From: Odoribacteraceae bacterium
GTDB taxonomy: Bacteria; Bacteroidota; Bacteroidia; Bacteroidales; Marinifilaceae
Direction of reading: 5' to 3'
DNA length: 10,420 bases
Assembly (NCBI GenBank): GCA_031259905.1
Contig: JAIRKS010000177.1
Span: 1 to 10,420, forward strand
The first letter of the stretch is position 1, and every line of letters starts with the position of its first letter. The notes beneath the pieces were generated by a model. That model was not told the DNA's origin and did not search any database. It worked only from the letters and a program-made list of their open reading frames with translations. A program made the translations under genes and the position numbers. This document shows, in pieces, positions 1 to 8,103 of the stretch.

Positions 1-104
1 TAATAATCCACCCCTGTCTTTCCTGACAAGTGACTTAACAGCTCGTCCGGGATAACTCCCAGTAACCGCGCGATGTCTAATTTATGATCTTTGAACATGC
101 TCAT
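1..104 (-). CDS. IS4-family transposase, N-terminal fragment (runs off the window)
   Basis: About 34 codons are visible, starting MSMFKDHKLDIARLLGV and continuing IPDELLSHLSGKTGVDYY with no stop before the window edge. From memory, this start resembles the N-terminus of IS4-family (DDE) transposases common in Bacteroidales, which begin MFK... and carry a similar short helical segment ending in VDYY. No catalytic residue is visible because the DDE core lies outside the window. Two ATGs are possible, at 104 and at 98; the second gives the MFK start usual for the family, and neither has a Shine-Dalgarno site. The gene is AT-richer than the rest of the window, which fits a mobile element. I could not find a terminal inverted repeat in 105-267, so the element boundary is not placed. 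Family assignment is by recognition only. Confidence 0.6.
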   Translation of the reverse strand, partial: MSMFKDHKLDIARLLGVIPDELLSHLSGKTGVDY

Positions 105-124
105 AGTTATGTGATTTTAGCGCC

Positions 125-132
125 CGAAGGTA
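125..132 (-). promoter_or_regulatory. Possible -7 element for the transposase gene
   Basis: Read on the minus strand this is TACCTTCG, one mismatch from the Bacteroides -7 consensus TAnnTTTG and identical to the -7 element proposed for the ferredoxin gene in this window. It lies 20 bp upstream of the ATG at 104. No TTTG-like -33 element is found at the expected 19-20 nt spacing, so the call is weak. Confidence 0.3.
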
Positions 133-188
133 CTCAAAATACCTAAAAACTAATCTCCACGAATTGCTGGAAACTAAACTAGTAAACA

Positions 189-215
189 GGAAGATGGATG
201 GAATATTTATCTTCC
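189..215 (-). terminator. Weak stem-loop downstream of the Crp/Fnr gene
   Basis: GGAAGAT (189-195) and ATCTTCC (209-215) form a perfect 7-bp inverted repeat with a 13-nt loop, 53 bp beyond the regulator's stop codon. On the minus strand it is followed only by TGTTT, so it is a poor intrinsic terminator. It may end the regulator transcript or belong to the flank of the insertion element. The rest of 105-267 is AT-rich and shows no gene. Confidence 0.3.
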
Positions 216-267
216 AACCACTCGTGAAACCATTTTCCCCCCTGCCTGGTTAGGTGGAGGAGGAGGG

Positions 268-987
268 TTAGCCCAGGTGGCTGATGTGTTCGAGGAGATC
301 CCAGTCGAGGACGGTGATCGCTTTACCTCGCAGCGCGACAACCTTCTCGGAGGCGAACTGCGAGAGCGTGCGGATAGCGTTAGAGGTAGTCATATTCGAG
401 AGATTAGCGATATCCTCGCGCGAGAGATACACCTTCAGCGTGGCCTCGTCCCTCTCGCAACCGTAAGTCTCCCGGAGAACGAGCAGCGACTCGGCGATCC
501 GCCCCCGGATATGCTTCTGGGTAAGCGTGACGGTACGTCGATTAGAAAAACCGAGATCCGTGGCGAGCGCCCGGATAATATTCATGGCGAAATCGGAATT
601 ACTCCTGACAATCCCGAAGACGAGATCCGTCTTCATGACGCACGTGATAGAATCCTCGATAGCCTCGGCGGAGGCGATATGGCTCTCGCCGGCGAAAAAA
701 GCGCGATGCCCGATGAAGCCGACGGGCTTCGCCATGCGAACGATCTGCTCTCGCCTGGCGACCCCCTTCTTCGTGATCTTCACCTTCCCGGCGACGAGGC
801 AGGTGAGGCCCGGCGGGAGACTCCCCTCGTCGTAGAGATGCTCCCCCTTCTTGTACCCCTTGCAGGTGGCGGTTTGGCGGAGGAGACTCTTGCTGTTATC
901 GTCGAGGTGACTAAAAAGGGAATTGGGGCCGTCGATACAGGCGGCGATGTACAGTTCGCGCGTTTTCTTGTCTCTTATCGTTTTCAT
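268..987 (-). CDS. Crp/Fnr-family transcriptional regulator
   Basis: The 239-residue product has the length and layout of a Crp/Fnr regulator. A cyclic-nucleotide-binding-type beta-roll covers about residues 24-130, a dimerisation helix about 132-160, and a winged helix-turn-helix about 165-235. The recognition region reads LSREDIANLSNMTTSNAIRT (189-208), a form typical of Bacteroidales members. The Arg-Ser pair that binds cAMP in E. coli CRP is absent: the matching stretch reads GESHIASAEA. There is also no N-terminal cysteine cluster as in FNR, so the effector is unknown; five cysteines (17, 42, 63, 116, 177) are scattered. The frame stays open upstream to 1254, but that would run through the ferredoxin gene and its terminator. 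The ATG at 987, giving MKTIRDKK, is therefore the credible start. The gene follows the ferredoxin terminator and is probably transcribed alone. DNA targets cannot be told from the sequence. Confidence 0.88.
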   Translation of the reverse strand: MKTIRDKKTRELYIAACIDGPNSLFSHLDDNSKSLLRQTATCKGYKKGEHLYDEGSLPPGLTCLVAGKVKITKKGVARREQIVRMAKPVGFIGHRAFFAGESHIASAEAIEDSITCVMKTDLVFGIVRSNSDFAMNIIRALATDLGFSNRRTVTLTQKHIRGRIAESLLVLRETYGCERDEATLKVYLSREDIANLSNMTTSNAIRTLSQFASEKVVALRGKAITVLDWDLLEHISHLG

Positions 988-1015
988 GTCGGTTGAATTC
1001 AGGTAGTGACTGTCG

Positions 1016-1023
1016 CGAATATA
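1016..1023 (-). promoter_or_regulatory. Possible -7 element for the Crp/Fnr gene
   Basis: Minus-strand TATATTCG matches TAnnTTTG at all but one fixed position and lies 28 bp upstream of the ATG at 987, between the ferredoxin terminator and the gene. It equals the -7 element of the sigma-factor promoter. No TTTG lies at the right distance upstream, so the -33 contact is unsupported. The placement mainly supports the start at 987. Confidence 0.35.
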
Positions 1024-1052
1024 CGTTAAAATCGCCGTTTCCCCGCCGGGGC

Positions 1053-1081
1053 AAAAAAAAGCCACCCCGGTGGCGGGGTGG
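1053..1081 (-). terminator. Intrinsic terminator of the ferredoxin gene
   Basis: On the minus strand CCACCCCG (1081-1074), loop CCAC (1073-1070) and CGGGGTGG (1069-1062) form a perfect 8-bp, nearly all-GC stem. One C and eight consecutive T residues (1060-1053) follow. This is a textbook Rho-independent terminator, 21 bp past the ferredoxin stop codon. It separates the ferredoxin transcript from the Crp/Fnr gene. Confidence 0.93.
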
Positions 1082-1102
1082 TCCTTCTTTTTGAGCGGGT
1101 GA

Positions 1103-1273
1103 CTACTGCTCGGCCGGGGCCTCGACGGGACAGGCACCGGCGCACGCGCCGCACGAGGTGCACTCGTCTGCCTTGATCTCGTAATGTTCATCACCCATGA
1201 AGATTGCTCCCACGGGGCATTCAGCTTCACACGCGCCGCAAGAAATACAATCATCCGAAATAACGTAAGCCAT
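1103..1273 (-). CDS. 2[4Fe-4S] bacterial-type ferredoxin
   Basis: This 56-residue protein begins MAYVISDDCISCGACEAECP. It carries two Cys-x2-Cys-x2-Cys-x3-Cys-Pro motifs, at Cys9/12/15/19 and Cys38/41/44/48. Those eight cysteines bind two [4Fe-4S] clusters. The protein is a small cytoplasmic one-electron carrier of the clostridial type. In anaerobic Bacteroidales such proteins accept low-potential electrons, for example from pyruvate:ferredoxin oxidoreductase, and pass them on; which partners it uses here cannot be seen. The acidic C-terminus (PVEAPAEQ) and total length are normal for the family. The start has an AT-rich leader without Shine-Dalgarno, as usual in this phylum. A promoter just upstream and a strong terminator just downstream indicate a single-gene transcript, unrelated to the uptake locus that precedes it. 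Confidence 0.95.
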   Translation of the reverse strand: MAYVISDDCISCGACEAECPVGAIFMGDEHYEIKADECTSCGACAGACPVEAPAEQ

Positions 1274-1301
1274 AATGAAATAATTTAGTTAATAACTGGC
1301 G

Positions 1302-1333
1302 CGAAGGTAGGACTTGTACCGTAATCCGGCAAG
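1302..1333 (-). promoter_or_regulatory. Bacteroidales-type promoter for the ferredoxin gene
   Basis: Minus-strand CTTG (1333-1330) stands 20 nt upstream of TACCTTCG (1309-1302). This fits the Bacteroides -33 TTTG / -7 TAnnTTTG pattern with one mismatch in each box. The predicted start of transcription, around 1295, would give a leader of roughly 22 nt before the ATG at 1273. Confidence 0.65.
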
Positions 1334-1380
1334 TTTCCCCGGATGTTTATCCGCGTGCCCGCGTGGCCGTCGCGCAGGGA

Positions 1381-2739
1381 TCACTCGAAGGGCACTTGAC
1401 TGCTGAACGTGCGCTGGATGCGGTAGTTGCCCCAGCTGAACGCACCCGTGTAGTCGAGATAAATCTCGTTGGTGACGGGATCGTAGACGCTGTTGTTATT
1501 GTCCGTGGTGACCGGCTCCCACCCGGCTCCCTCGCGTGCCCATCCGGCGAGGATCTTGACTATCTTTTTGCCGTTCCCCGCGTCCCCGTCGGTGATCTTG
1601 ATGATCGGCGAGCATTGCTCGAACATGGTGCCGGCCCATCCCGGGCAGACGACGGCCTCCTCGTCGGTGATCACCTCGAGCGCCGAGACGATGGTGAAGT
1701 CGGTGAAGGCCTCGAGCGCGTCGGCGCGGGAATAGAGGTAAGTGTCGTAGGTATACCCCGGAGAGGTGGCGAGACCGGACTCGCCGGCGTGAATGGTGTT
1801 CTTCCACGCCCCGCTCCACCTGGCGGCGAGCTTGAGCTTGATGTAACACCGGGAATTCTCCTCGACGGGAATCTCCTCGTTGCCGCTACCGGTAACCCTG
1901 ACGGGCAGCAGGTACGTCTTCCCTCCGACGAGTGCCGGGAGATCGGCGAGGGCGATCTTGATGTTGCCGGAGCACTGGTTCTCGCCGGGTGCGATGGCGA
2001 GCCGCGGGAAGGTATAGCCGCTGGGGAGGATCTCGAAGCGTGTGCCGTTGCGGTTGTTGTAATCGTCGAGATCGGCGGGGTCGGCGACGATGGTAAAGTC
2101 GAACGAGTAGCCGGAGTTCTCGAAGGGAAGCGTGATGGCGAGCGGGACGGATAGCTCGCTGACGGAAGGATTACGGAAACGGTCGACGGTCGTCTCGACG
2201 AGCGCCTCCTTGTTCTGGAGAATGGCACGCGGGGCGACCAGCTCGATGTCCATCAGCAGGTAATCTTTCTCTTTGTTGACGACGACGTCGCTCCCCTTGA
2301 CGGAGACGCGCACGGGGAAGACGTGCCGCGCGTCCGGTTCGGCCGCGAGCCTCGCACGGACGGCGACGAGATCAAAGACGAGCCGCGCGGCGGCGTTGGT
2401 CTCGCCGGCGGCCATGTCTACCTTGCCCGTCTCGAAGGTGGCGACGGAGGGAGGAAGCACGGCGAGCGCCTCCGGGTTGGTCGACGCGTAGTCGGCGACG
2501 GCTTCGGCGTCGTGACTGAACGTGACGGTGGCGGCGCGATCGACGTAGCCGCTCTTGTTGACGTGCAGCTCGAACTCCCTGGTGGCCTCGCCGAAATCGA
2601 GGATGGGGTAAGCGACGTGCCCGCTGGTGGAGAGGTAGACCTTCGAGGGGGTGCTTTCGAGCGCCGTGGTGTCAATGCCCTCGTCGCAGGCCGCGGCCGC
2701 GAGGAGAAGCGGGAAAAGGAAAAGGTATCTTGTTTTCAT
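1381..2739 (-). CDS. DUF1735-domain surface lipoprotein (probable glycan-binding protein of the Sus-type locus)
   Basis: The 452-residue product starts with a lipoprotein signal peptide: MKTRYLF, a Leu/Ala-rich stretch, then the lipidated Cys18 (AAAAC). Two regions look like DUF1735 (BT_3987-type N-terminal) domains, about residues 34-168 and 195-305. The second contains the typical LDDYNNRNGTRFEILPSGY (224-242). The last 145 residues form a separate C-terminal domain, with SVYDPVTNEIYLDY near the end, like the ligand-side domains of other DUF1735 lipoproteins. I do not assign it a family firmly. Such proteins sit on the cell surface next to SusC/SusD pairs and are thought to help capture glycan. 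The ATG lies 15 bp after the susD-like stop, so the genes are co-transcribed. No convincing terminator follows: only a 5-bp stem at 1340-1353 without a T-run. Ligand unknown. Confidence 0.85.
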   Translation of the reverse strand: MKTRYLFLFPLLLAAAACDEGIDTTALESTPSKVYLSTSGHVAYPILDFGEATREFELHVNKSGYVDRAATVTFSHDAEAVADYASTNPEALAVLPPSVATFETGKVDMAAGETNAAARLVFDLVAVRARLAAEPDARHVFPVRVSVKGSDVVVNKEKDYLLMDIELVAPRAILQNKEALVETTVDRFRNPSVSELSVPLAITLPFENSGYSFDFTIVADPADLDDYNNRNGTRFEILPSGYTFPRLAIAPGENQCSGNIKIALADLPALVGGKTYLLPVRVTGSGNEEIPVEENSRCYIKLKLAARWSGAWKNTIHAGESGLATSPGYTYDTYLYSRADALEAFTDFTIVSALEVITDEEAVVCPGWAGTMFEQCSPIIKITDGDAGNGKKIVKILAGWAREGAGWEPVTTDNNNSVYDPVTNEIYLDYTGAFSWGNYRIQRTFSSQVPFE

Positions 2740-2754
2740 GATAGCGAGTGTTAT

Positions 2755-4605
2755 TTACCAGCCGGGGTTTTGTGCCAGCTTGGGGTTCTTGACTATGGTT
2801 GATTGCGGGATAGGCTGGAGGTACTGCGCCTCCTTGAAGACGCGCGTCTCGAAGGGCACGCGGGAATAAAACTCGGCCCGCGCGGCGCCCGGCGAGCTGA
2901 TGTTGACGTTCATGCCGTACATCTTGCCGTGGTTTGTCTCGGTAGCGATCTTCCAGCGGTTGGCGTCGAACCAGCGGATGTTCTCGAAGGCGAACTCCAC
3001 CTGTCGCTCGCGCCGGATGAGGAACGTGGCGAGGGTCTTGTCGGTGGTGACTGCCGGGTAGACGCTCTGTATGTCCGGCACGCCGGACCGCGCGCGCACT
3101 GCGTTCCAGTAGACGAGGGCATCGGCGGTCTCGTCCAGCTCGATCTTGGCCTCGACGTAATTCAGGAGTACCTCGGCGTAGCGGAAGTTGGGCCAGCATC
3201 TACGCCACTGCAGGTTGTAGGAAGGTGCGGTGGTGGAGGAGGGGTGGCAGAACTTGGTAAGGAGATAACCGGTGCGCCCGTAATCGGAATTGGTAGGCCC
3301 CTCGGCGCCGAACTTGTTGAGGAAAACGGGAGCGTCGGTGGAGGTATTCGGCCAGACACCCTCGCTGTAAGCGACGCTGGCGTAGAAGCGCGGCTCGCGA
3401 TCCTTGTACATGTTGAAAGCCTCGCCGGTGTAGCCGCTGTACGAGGAGTTAAAAGTGGGGACGGTGAAGGTGGAGAAGCCCTCCTCGGAGTACCCGGAGG
3501 TCTCGTCCACGACGGGACGCCCGGCGGAGGTGTAGCCCGTGATGGGATACTTCCCGTTGCTCATGGCGTAGGCGTCCACTTGCAGCTGCGTGACGCAGTT
3601 CGTGGCGTGTCCCTTGAACCGCTCGCCGTTGGGAGCGGGGGCGAGATCCATGTACCAGACGTAGTCGCCGGGATCCTTCGTGTCGAGAAGCTCCTTGTTC
3701 CAGTTCTCGATGAAGACGCGCTTGTAGGTAATGCCCTTGAGGTTCTCGTCGGTCGAGGCGCTCGTGAGGAGGCCGTAGGGGAGCGTACCCGCCTCGCACA
3801 TGTCGATGATCTCCTTGGCGGCGTTGGCGGCGATCCGCCACTTCTCGCGGTCGGCGTTTGCGGGGAAGAGGGGCGTTCCGTCCTCCTTCGTGACGGAAGC
3901 GAAGAAGGAATTACCGTTCATGAGCGTGCTCGCCGAGTAAAGGAGCAGGCGGGAACGGTAAGCGAGCGCCGCGGCACGGGTAGGCTTCCCGGCGTAGATA
4001 TCCTCCTGCTTGGGCGGCAGGTCGGCGGCGACGGAGAGAAGCTCCTGCTCGATCCACGCGACGCACTCCTCCCACGTATCCCGTTCGCGGTAGATGGTCT
4101 CGTTGAGATCGATCAGCTCGTCCTTGACGAGGACGATGGGGCCGTAAAGCATGGCGAGCCAGTAGTGACACATGACGTTCGCGTAGCGCGCCTCGGCGGC
4201 CCACCGTTGCAGCTCTTCGGGCTGTAACTCGGTACACCTGCTGACGTTCTGGAGGAAGATATTGCTCTCGCGGATGCCGCGGTAGAGGGGACTCCAGAAG
4301 TTGAGTGCCGGTGACGCGGCGGAATGCGTGCCATTCTGCATGACCGCGTAGACGCGTACGGCTCCCCACTCGGCCTCGTCGCTGGCCGGGGTAAAGGGCC
4401 AGCCGTAATGCGCGGCGGTGGAACTGCAGACGTTGTCCCACTGGTGGGGGAGGTAGTTGAGGACATTGGCGAGGTATTGTTCCGTGGAGGAACGTTTCTC
4501 GAAGATGCCGTCGAGGGTTTGCATATCGTCCGGCTGCTTGTCCAGGTAGCTGTCGCAGGAGAACGAGAGGAGGCAAAACGTTATCGCCAGTATAGATTGT
4601 TTCAT
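2755..4605 (-). CDS. SusD/RagB-family outer-membrane lipoprotein
   Basis: This 616-residue protein is the glycan- or nutrient-binding lid that sits on the SusC-type transporter at the cell surface. A lipoprotein signal peptide ends at Cys17 (LLSFSC) and is followed by DSYLDKQPDD, the usual start of mature SusD homologues. The N-terminal SusD-like region, about 18-230, contains the helical repeats with landmarks such as EQYLANVLNY and RGIRESNIFLQNV. The C-terminal SusD/RagB region, about 310-616, contains RYAEVLLNYVEAKIELD and RRERQVEFAFENIRWFDANRW. It ends with the hallmark YLQPIPQSTIVKNPKLAQNPGW, in which LQPIP...NP..QNPGW is conserved. The length is in the upper normal range. It starts 12 bp after the susC-like stop and ends 15 bp before the DUF1735 gene, an evident operon. 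The ligand cannot be deduced. Confidence 0.96.
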   Translation of the reverse strand: MKQSILAITFCLLSFSCDSYLDKQPDDMQTLDGIFEKRSSTEQYLANVLNYLPHQWDNVCSSTAAHYGWPFTPASDEAEWGAVRVYAVMQNGTHSAASPALNFWSPLYRGIRESNIFLQNVSRCTELQPEELQRWAAEARYANVMCHYWLAMLYGPIVLVKDELIDLNETIYRERDTWEECVAWIEQELLSVAADLPPKQEDIYAGKPTRAAALAYRSRLLLYSASTLMNGNSFFASVTKEDGTPLFPANADREKWRIAANAAKEIIDMCEAGTLPYGLLTSASTDENLKGITYKRVFIENWNKELLDTKDPGDYVWYMDLAPAPNGERFKGHATNCVTQLQVDAYAMSNGKYPITGYTSAGRPVVDETSGYSEEGFSTFTVPTFNSSYSGYTGEAFNMYKDREPRFYASVAYSEGVWPNTSTDAPVFLNKFGAEGPTNSDYGRTGYLLTKFCHPSSTTAPSYNLQWRRCWPNFRYAEVLLNYVEAKIELDETADALVYWNAVRARSGVPDIQSVYPAVTTDKTLATFLIRRERQVEFAFENIRWFDANRWKIATETNHGKMYGMNVNISSPGAARAEFYSRVPFETRVFKEAQYLQPIPQSTIVKNPKLAQNPGW

Positions 4606-4617
4606 GGTCGTTTGTGT

Positions 4618-7600
4618 TCAGAAGTTAATATTTAAACCGACGTTCACCGTCTTCATCAAAGGGTAGCCGCGTCCGTCCTGCGATCCCGTTTCGGGATCCC
4701 ATAACTTCACGTCCGGGGCGAAGGTGAACAGATTCTCCCCGGCCACGAAGAGGCGGATGGACTTCAGGAGAAGCCTGTCCGTGATCGTCCTCGGGACGGT
4801 GTAACCGATCTCGGCGTTCTTCAGGCGGAGGAACGCGCCGCTCCGTTGCCACCAGGAGGAGGCGACGTAATTGCTCCCGTGCCACCCGTCGCTGTACGGC
4901 AGGGGCAGCTCGGCATCGAAGTTCTGCTTCTCCGGATCGAAATACTTGCCTTCCAGCCCGGCGAGGAAGGAGGTTTGCCCGATGTTCGGGTAGTTGAAGG
5001 GGAAATAAGCGCCACCGAGGAAAAAGGTGGTGTTGGACAACCCCTGGAAGAAGAGCGAGAGGTCGCATCCCTTGTAACTGACGCTGACGCCTCCCCCGTA
5101 GACGATCTCCGGGACGCTGGAGAAGCCGAGAGGCACCTCGTCGCTCGTGTCGACGGTGCCGTCGCCGTTAATATCCTTGTACTTGATGTCGCCCGGTTGC
5201 AGGTAGGAGACCCCGTACTGCACGGGACTGTTGGCGATCTCCGAGGCGGAGCGGAAAAGACCGAGGGCGACCAGGCCGAATTGCTGCCCGTACCGTTGCC
5301 CGTTCCTGTTCCGGTACTTGTCGATGTAGTCCGGTTGATCGTCGCTGATCTGCTTGTTGCGCGCGAAGGTGAAGGTGCCGCGTGCCGAGACGAACCAGTC
5401 CCCGAAGCGCTTGTCAAACTCGAGGGTCGCGTCGACCCCGCGGTTGCGCATCTTTCCGACGTTAGACCAGGGCATGGTCGTGACGCCGACGTGATCCGGT
5501 ATCGACTTGCGTTGCACGAAGATTCCCTCCCTGTTCTCGTGGAAATAATCCGCTTGCAGGCGGAGGCCGTCGAACCACTGCATCTCGATGCCGGCGTTAA
5601 ACTTGGTGGAGGTTTCCCACGAGACGTTATCGTTCGCGTACTCCCCGACGGTGACGCCGCCGATCACGGTATTAGCGACTCCCCAGTTCGTCCCGTTCGC
5701 CCCGTTGATCGTGGGGAGGTAGACGAAGCGGCGTCCGCCGCCGATCTGGTCGTTGCCGGATTGACCGAGGGAGAGTTTTAACTTCAGCGTGTTCAACGCC
5801 GGGATCTTGTCCTGGAAGAACTCCTCGCTGGAGACGATCCAGCCGACGGCTCCCGCCGGGAAGAAGCCGAAGCGGTGGCCGCGGGCGAAGTTCTCCGACC
5901 CGTTGTAGCCGAAGTTCCCCTCGATGAAGTAGCGATCCTCGTAAGAGTAGGTCACACGCCCGGCCAAGCCCTGGTTGCGGTAAGGCAACGCGCCGATGGA
6001 GGAGCCGGCAGCTACCTGGTACTCTCGCTGGTTGTAGAGCAGCAGCCCGCCGACGTGGTGTTTCTCTCCGAAGACGCGGTTATACGTGGCGCTCGCTTCC
6101 AGGTACAAGGCACGCTCGCCGTTCGCGTAGGAGACGTAGCCGAGAGTGTTCGAGCCGAGGGCGTTTTCCTCGTAGACGAGCTGCCCGTCCGCGTCGCGGG
6201 TCTTGGCGTACCACGTGTGTGGCGATCCTTCCCTGAGGATCTGGTTCCAGGCGTTCGAGTCGAAAGAGAACTTCACCGTCGCCTTCAACCCCGGGGTGAC
6301 GAGCGAGGAGAAGTCCTGTTCCAACGCCATGATGGCATTCACCTTCGTCCACCAGTTATCGTTATACCCGCGTTGCGTCAGCGTGTTGTACGGGTTAGGG
6401 ATATTCCCTCCGGTAGCCTCGGCGTATCGTCTCTTGCCGAACTCGTCGGGGTCGGGATAATAGAGGGGCACCATGTTCGGGGAGACGCTCACGGCCTGGC
6501 TAAAGATCGTGCTGGTGCTCTCGTACGGCTGGTGCTTGGTCTCCAGCACGCCGTTAATGTTCAACTTCAAGACGGTTGAAGGGTGCAGGTTGACGTCGAC
6601 GTTGGAGACGAAGTTATACCGCTTGTAGTTGATCTCCGAGTCCCACTCGTGCGAGGCGTCCTTGATGTACAACCCGTTCTCGTTGTAGAACGCGCCCGAC
6701 ACGTAGTAGCGCGCCACCTGTCCCCCGCCCGTCACGTTGAGATTGACGCGCTGGCTGGTCGTGTAGTCCTTCATCAACTCCTCCAGCCAGTCGACGGAGG
6801 GGTAAAGGTAGGGGTCGGACTGATCGCGGTACTTGTCGATCTCCTCGTCCGTGTAGACGGGAGTATACCCGTGGGATTCCCTCGCGGTGTTATACACCTC
6901 GGCCCACGTGGCGGAGCCGGCCATGCGCGGGAGCCTCTTCGGGGCGAGGAATCCCTGCTGGACCTTCACGTTAATATCCGGTTTCCCCTCCTTCCCCCGT
7001 CTCGTGTTGATAATTATCACGCCGTTGGCTCCCCGCACCCCGTAGACGGCCGTCGCGGTGGCATCCTTGAGGATGGAGAAGGACTCGATGTCCTCCGGGT
7101 CCAGGAGATCCAGGGCGCGTTCGACGCCGTCGACGAGGATCAGCGGGTTTTTGTTCTCCCCGAAGGTACTGATTCCCCTCACCCAGAAGTTAGAACTCTG
7201 TCCCGGCTCCCCGCTTCGTTGCACGGCGATGATCCCGGCCAGTCTTCCGGCCAGGCTATTACTGATCTGCCCGGCGGGCACTTTCAGTTGATCCACGTCG
7301 ATGGACGTGATCGCGCCGATCACGCTCACTTTCCGTTGCGCGCCGTACGCCACGACCATCGTCTCCTCCAGCTCGATCGCCTTCTCCTCCAACTGGAAGT
7401 CGAGCACCCGCGGGCCGGTCACGATCGCCTCCGCGGGCTTGTATCCCATGCACGTGACGACCACCGTGTGTCGTCCCCCCGGGTACGCGAAGGAATAATT
7501 CCCGTTCGCGTCGGTCGCGGCGCCGGTGCTCGTCCCTTTCAGGATGACGTACGCCCCGATGACGGCCTCGCCCGTCTTCCCGTCGGTCACGCGTCCGCGC

Positions 7601-8004
7601 AACTCCGGCCCCTGATCCTGCCGCGTGGTGCTTTCCGACGGCTTTTTCTTCACGATCACTTGCGTCCCGTTGATCCGCCAGGAAAGGCCGGCGTGTTCAA
7701 ACAGCGGGGCGAGGATCTCCTCGATCGAGTGAAAAGAGACATCTATCGAGACCTCCTTTTCCAGCTCCGCCTCGACGTCCCCGGGATAAATAAATATATA
7801 CCCCGTCTTTTCCTCGATGGCCTTGAAGCACTCCAGGAGCGTGCACTTCTTCAAGTCCAGCGAATGTTGCGGTTCCCCGTGAGCGCGCGCGCCGGAGACC
7901 GGGGCGATCAAGAGGATAAACGCGAGATAAAACAGCGAGCGCGGTCCGGCGAGCGCCGTCATCGCCTCGCGGCAAGGATAAAGAATACGTTTCATTGTTT
8001 TCAT
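4618..8004 (-). CDS. SusC/RagA-family TonB-dependent transporter with STN signalling domain
   Basis: The 1128-residue product is the outer-membrane import channel of the locus. A long signal peptide has its hydrophobic core at 24-36 and cleavage probably near ARA-H (41/42). It is followed by an STN domain (about 48-118), the periplasmic module that contacts FecR-type anti-sigma factors. Next come a carboxypeptidase-regulatory-like domain (about 134-208) and a TonB-box-like segment ETMVVAYG (214-221). The plug (about 222-340) carries the SusC signature SILKDATATAVYGVRGANGV. The rest is the 22-strand barrel, with DINGDGTVDTSDE near the C-terminus and a terminal Phe (NVGLNINF), as usual for barrel insertion. 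A second ATG three codons in (7995) is possible. The STN domain, absent from many SusC proteins, together with the upstream FecR and sigma genes, marks it as a transducer that reports ligand as well as importing it. Confidence 0.96.
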   Translation of the reverse strand: MKTMKRILYPCREAMTALAGPRSLFYLAFILLIAPVSGARAHGEPQHSLDLKKCTLLECFKAIEEKTGYIFIYPGDVEAELEKEVSIDVSFHSIEEILAPLFEHAGLSWRINGTQVIVKKKPSESTTRQDQGPELRGRVTDGKTGEAVIGAYVILKGTSTGAATDANGNYSFAYPGGRHTVVVTCMGYKPAEAIVTGPRVLDFQLEEKAIELEETMVVAYGAQRKVSVIGAITSIDVDQLKVPAGQISNSLAGRLAGIIAVQRSGEPGQSSNFWVRGISTFGENKNPLILVDGVERALDLLDPEDIESFSILKDATATAVYGVRGANGVIIINTRRGKEGKPDINVKVQQGFLAPKRLPRMAGSATWAEVYNTARESHGYTPVYTDEEIDKYRDQSDPYLYPSVDWLEELMKDYTTSQRVNLNVTGGGQVARYYVSGAFYNENGLYIKDASHEWDSEINYKRYNFVSNVDVNLHPSTVLKLNINGVLETKHQPYESTSTIFSQAVSVSPNMVPLYYPDPDEFGKRRYAEATGGNIPNPYNTLTQRGYNDNWWTKVNAIMALEQDFSSLVTPGLKATVKFSFDSNAWNQILREGSPHTWYAKTRDADGQLVYEENALGSNTLGYVSYANGERALYLEASATYNRVFGEKHHVGGLLLYNQREYQVAAGSSIGALPYRNQGLAGRVTYSYEDRYFIEGNFGYNGSENFARGHRFGFFPAGAVGWIVSSEEFFQDKIPALNTLKLKLSLGQSGNDQIGGGRRFVYLPTINGANGTNWGVANTVIGGVTVGEYANDNVSWETSTKFNAGIEMQWFDGLRLQADYFHENREGIFVQRKSIPDHVGVTTMPWSNVGKMRNRGVDATLEFDKRFGDWFVSARGTFTFARNKQISDDQPDYIDKYRNRNGQRYGQQFGLVALGLFRSASEIANSPVQYGVSYLQPGDIKYKDINGDGTVDTSDEVPLGFSSVPEIVYGGGVSVSYKGCDLSLFFQGLSNTTFFLGGAYFPFNYPNIGQTSFLAGLEGKYFDPEKQNFDAELPLPYSDGWHGSNYVASSWWQRSGAFLRLKNAEIGYTVPRTITDRLLLKSIRLFVAGENLFTFAPDVKLWDPETGSQDGRGYPLMKTVNVGLNINF

Positions 8005-8103
8005 GTATATTCAGGTTGTTCGTGATAATAAACTTTTTATTTCCGGGGATCCCGTTGACCGGGACACTCTCGCGTGGGGTTCACTTTTCCATAGGCATCG
8101 CGT
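8005..8103 (-). promoter_or_regulatory. fecR-susC intergenic region, probable site of the sigma-dependent promoter
   Basis: The 99-bp gap between the anti-sigma and susC-like genes is AT-richer near the susC start. It holds two dyads. One is a 5-bp GC stem (TCCCG 8050-8054, CGGGA 8060-8064). The other is AATAAA (8027-8032) paired with TTTATT (8036-8041). Neither is followed by a T-run on the minus strand, so termination is unlikely. No match to the housekeeping TTTG/TAnnTTTG pattern was found. That would fit a promoter read by the ECF sigma factor encoded upstream, but I cannot point to its boxes. Confidence 0.4.

Noticed and set aside
988..1254. N-terminal extension of the Crp/Fnr gene to an ATG at 1254 (328 residues)
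   Set aside because: It would run through the ferredoxin coding sequence and its strong terminator, and the extra residues are low-complexity and unlike the family. The ATG at 987 gives a normal 239-residue protein.
1340..1353. Stem CGGAT-GTTT-ATCCG as terminator of the uptake operon
   Set aside because: It has only five base pairs and no T-run on the minus strand, and it overlaps the region just upstream of the ferredoxin promoter.
2803..4227. Plus-strand frame (474 residues) antisense to the susD-like gene
   Set aside because: It is rich in Gly, Val, Asp and Arg, as expected from the complement of GC-rich codons, and shows no family features.
6583..8025. Long plus-strand frame (480 residues) antisense to the susC-like gene
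   Set aside because: It is a shadow of GC-rich coding sequence with no recognisable domain; the minus-strand gene is unambiguous.
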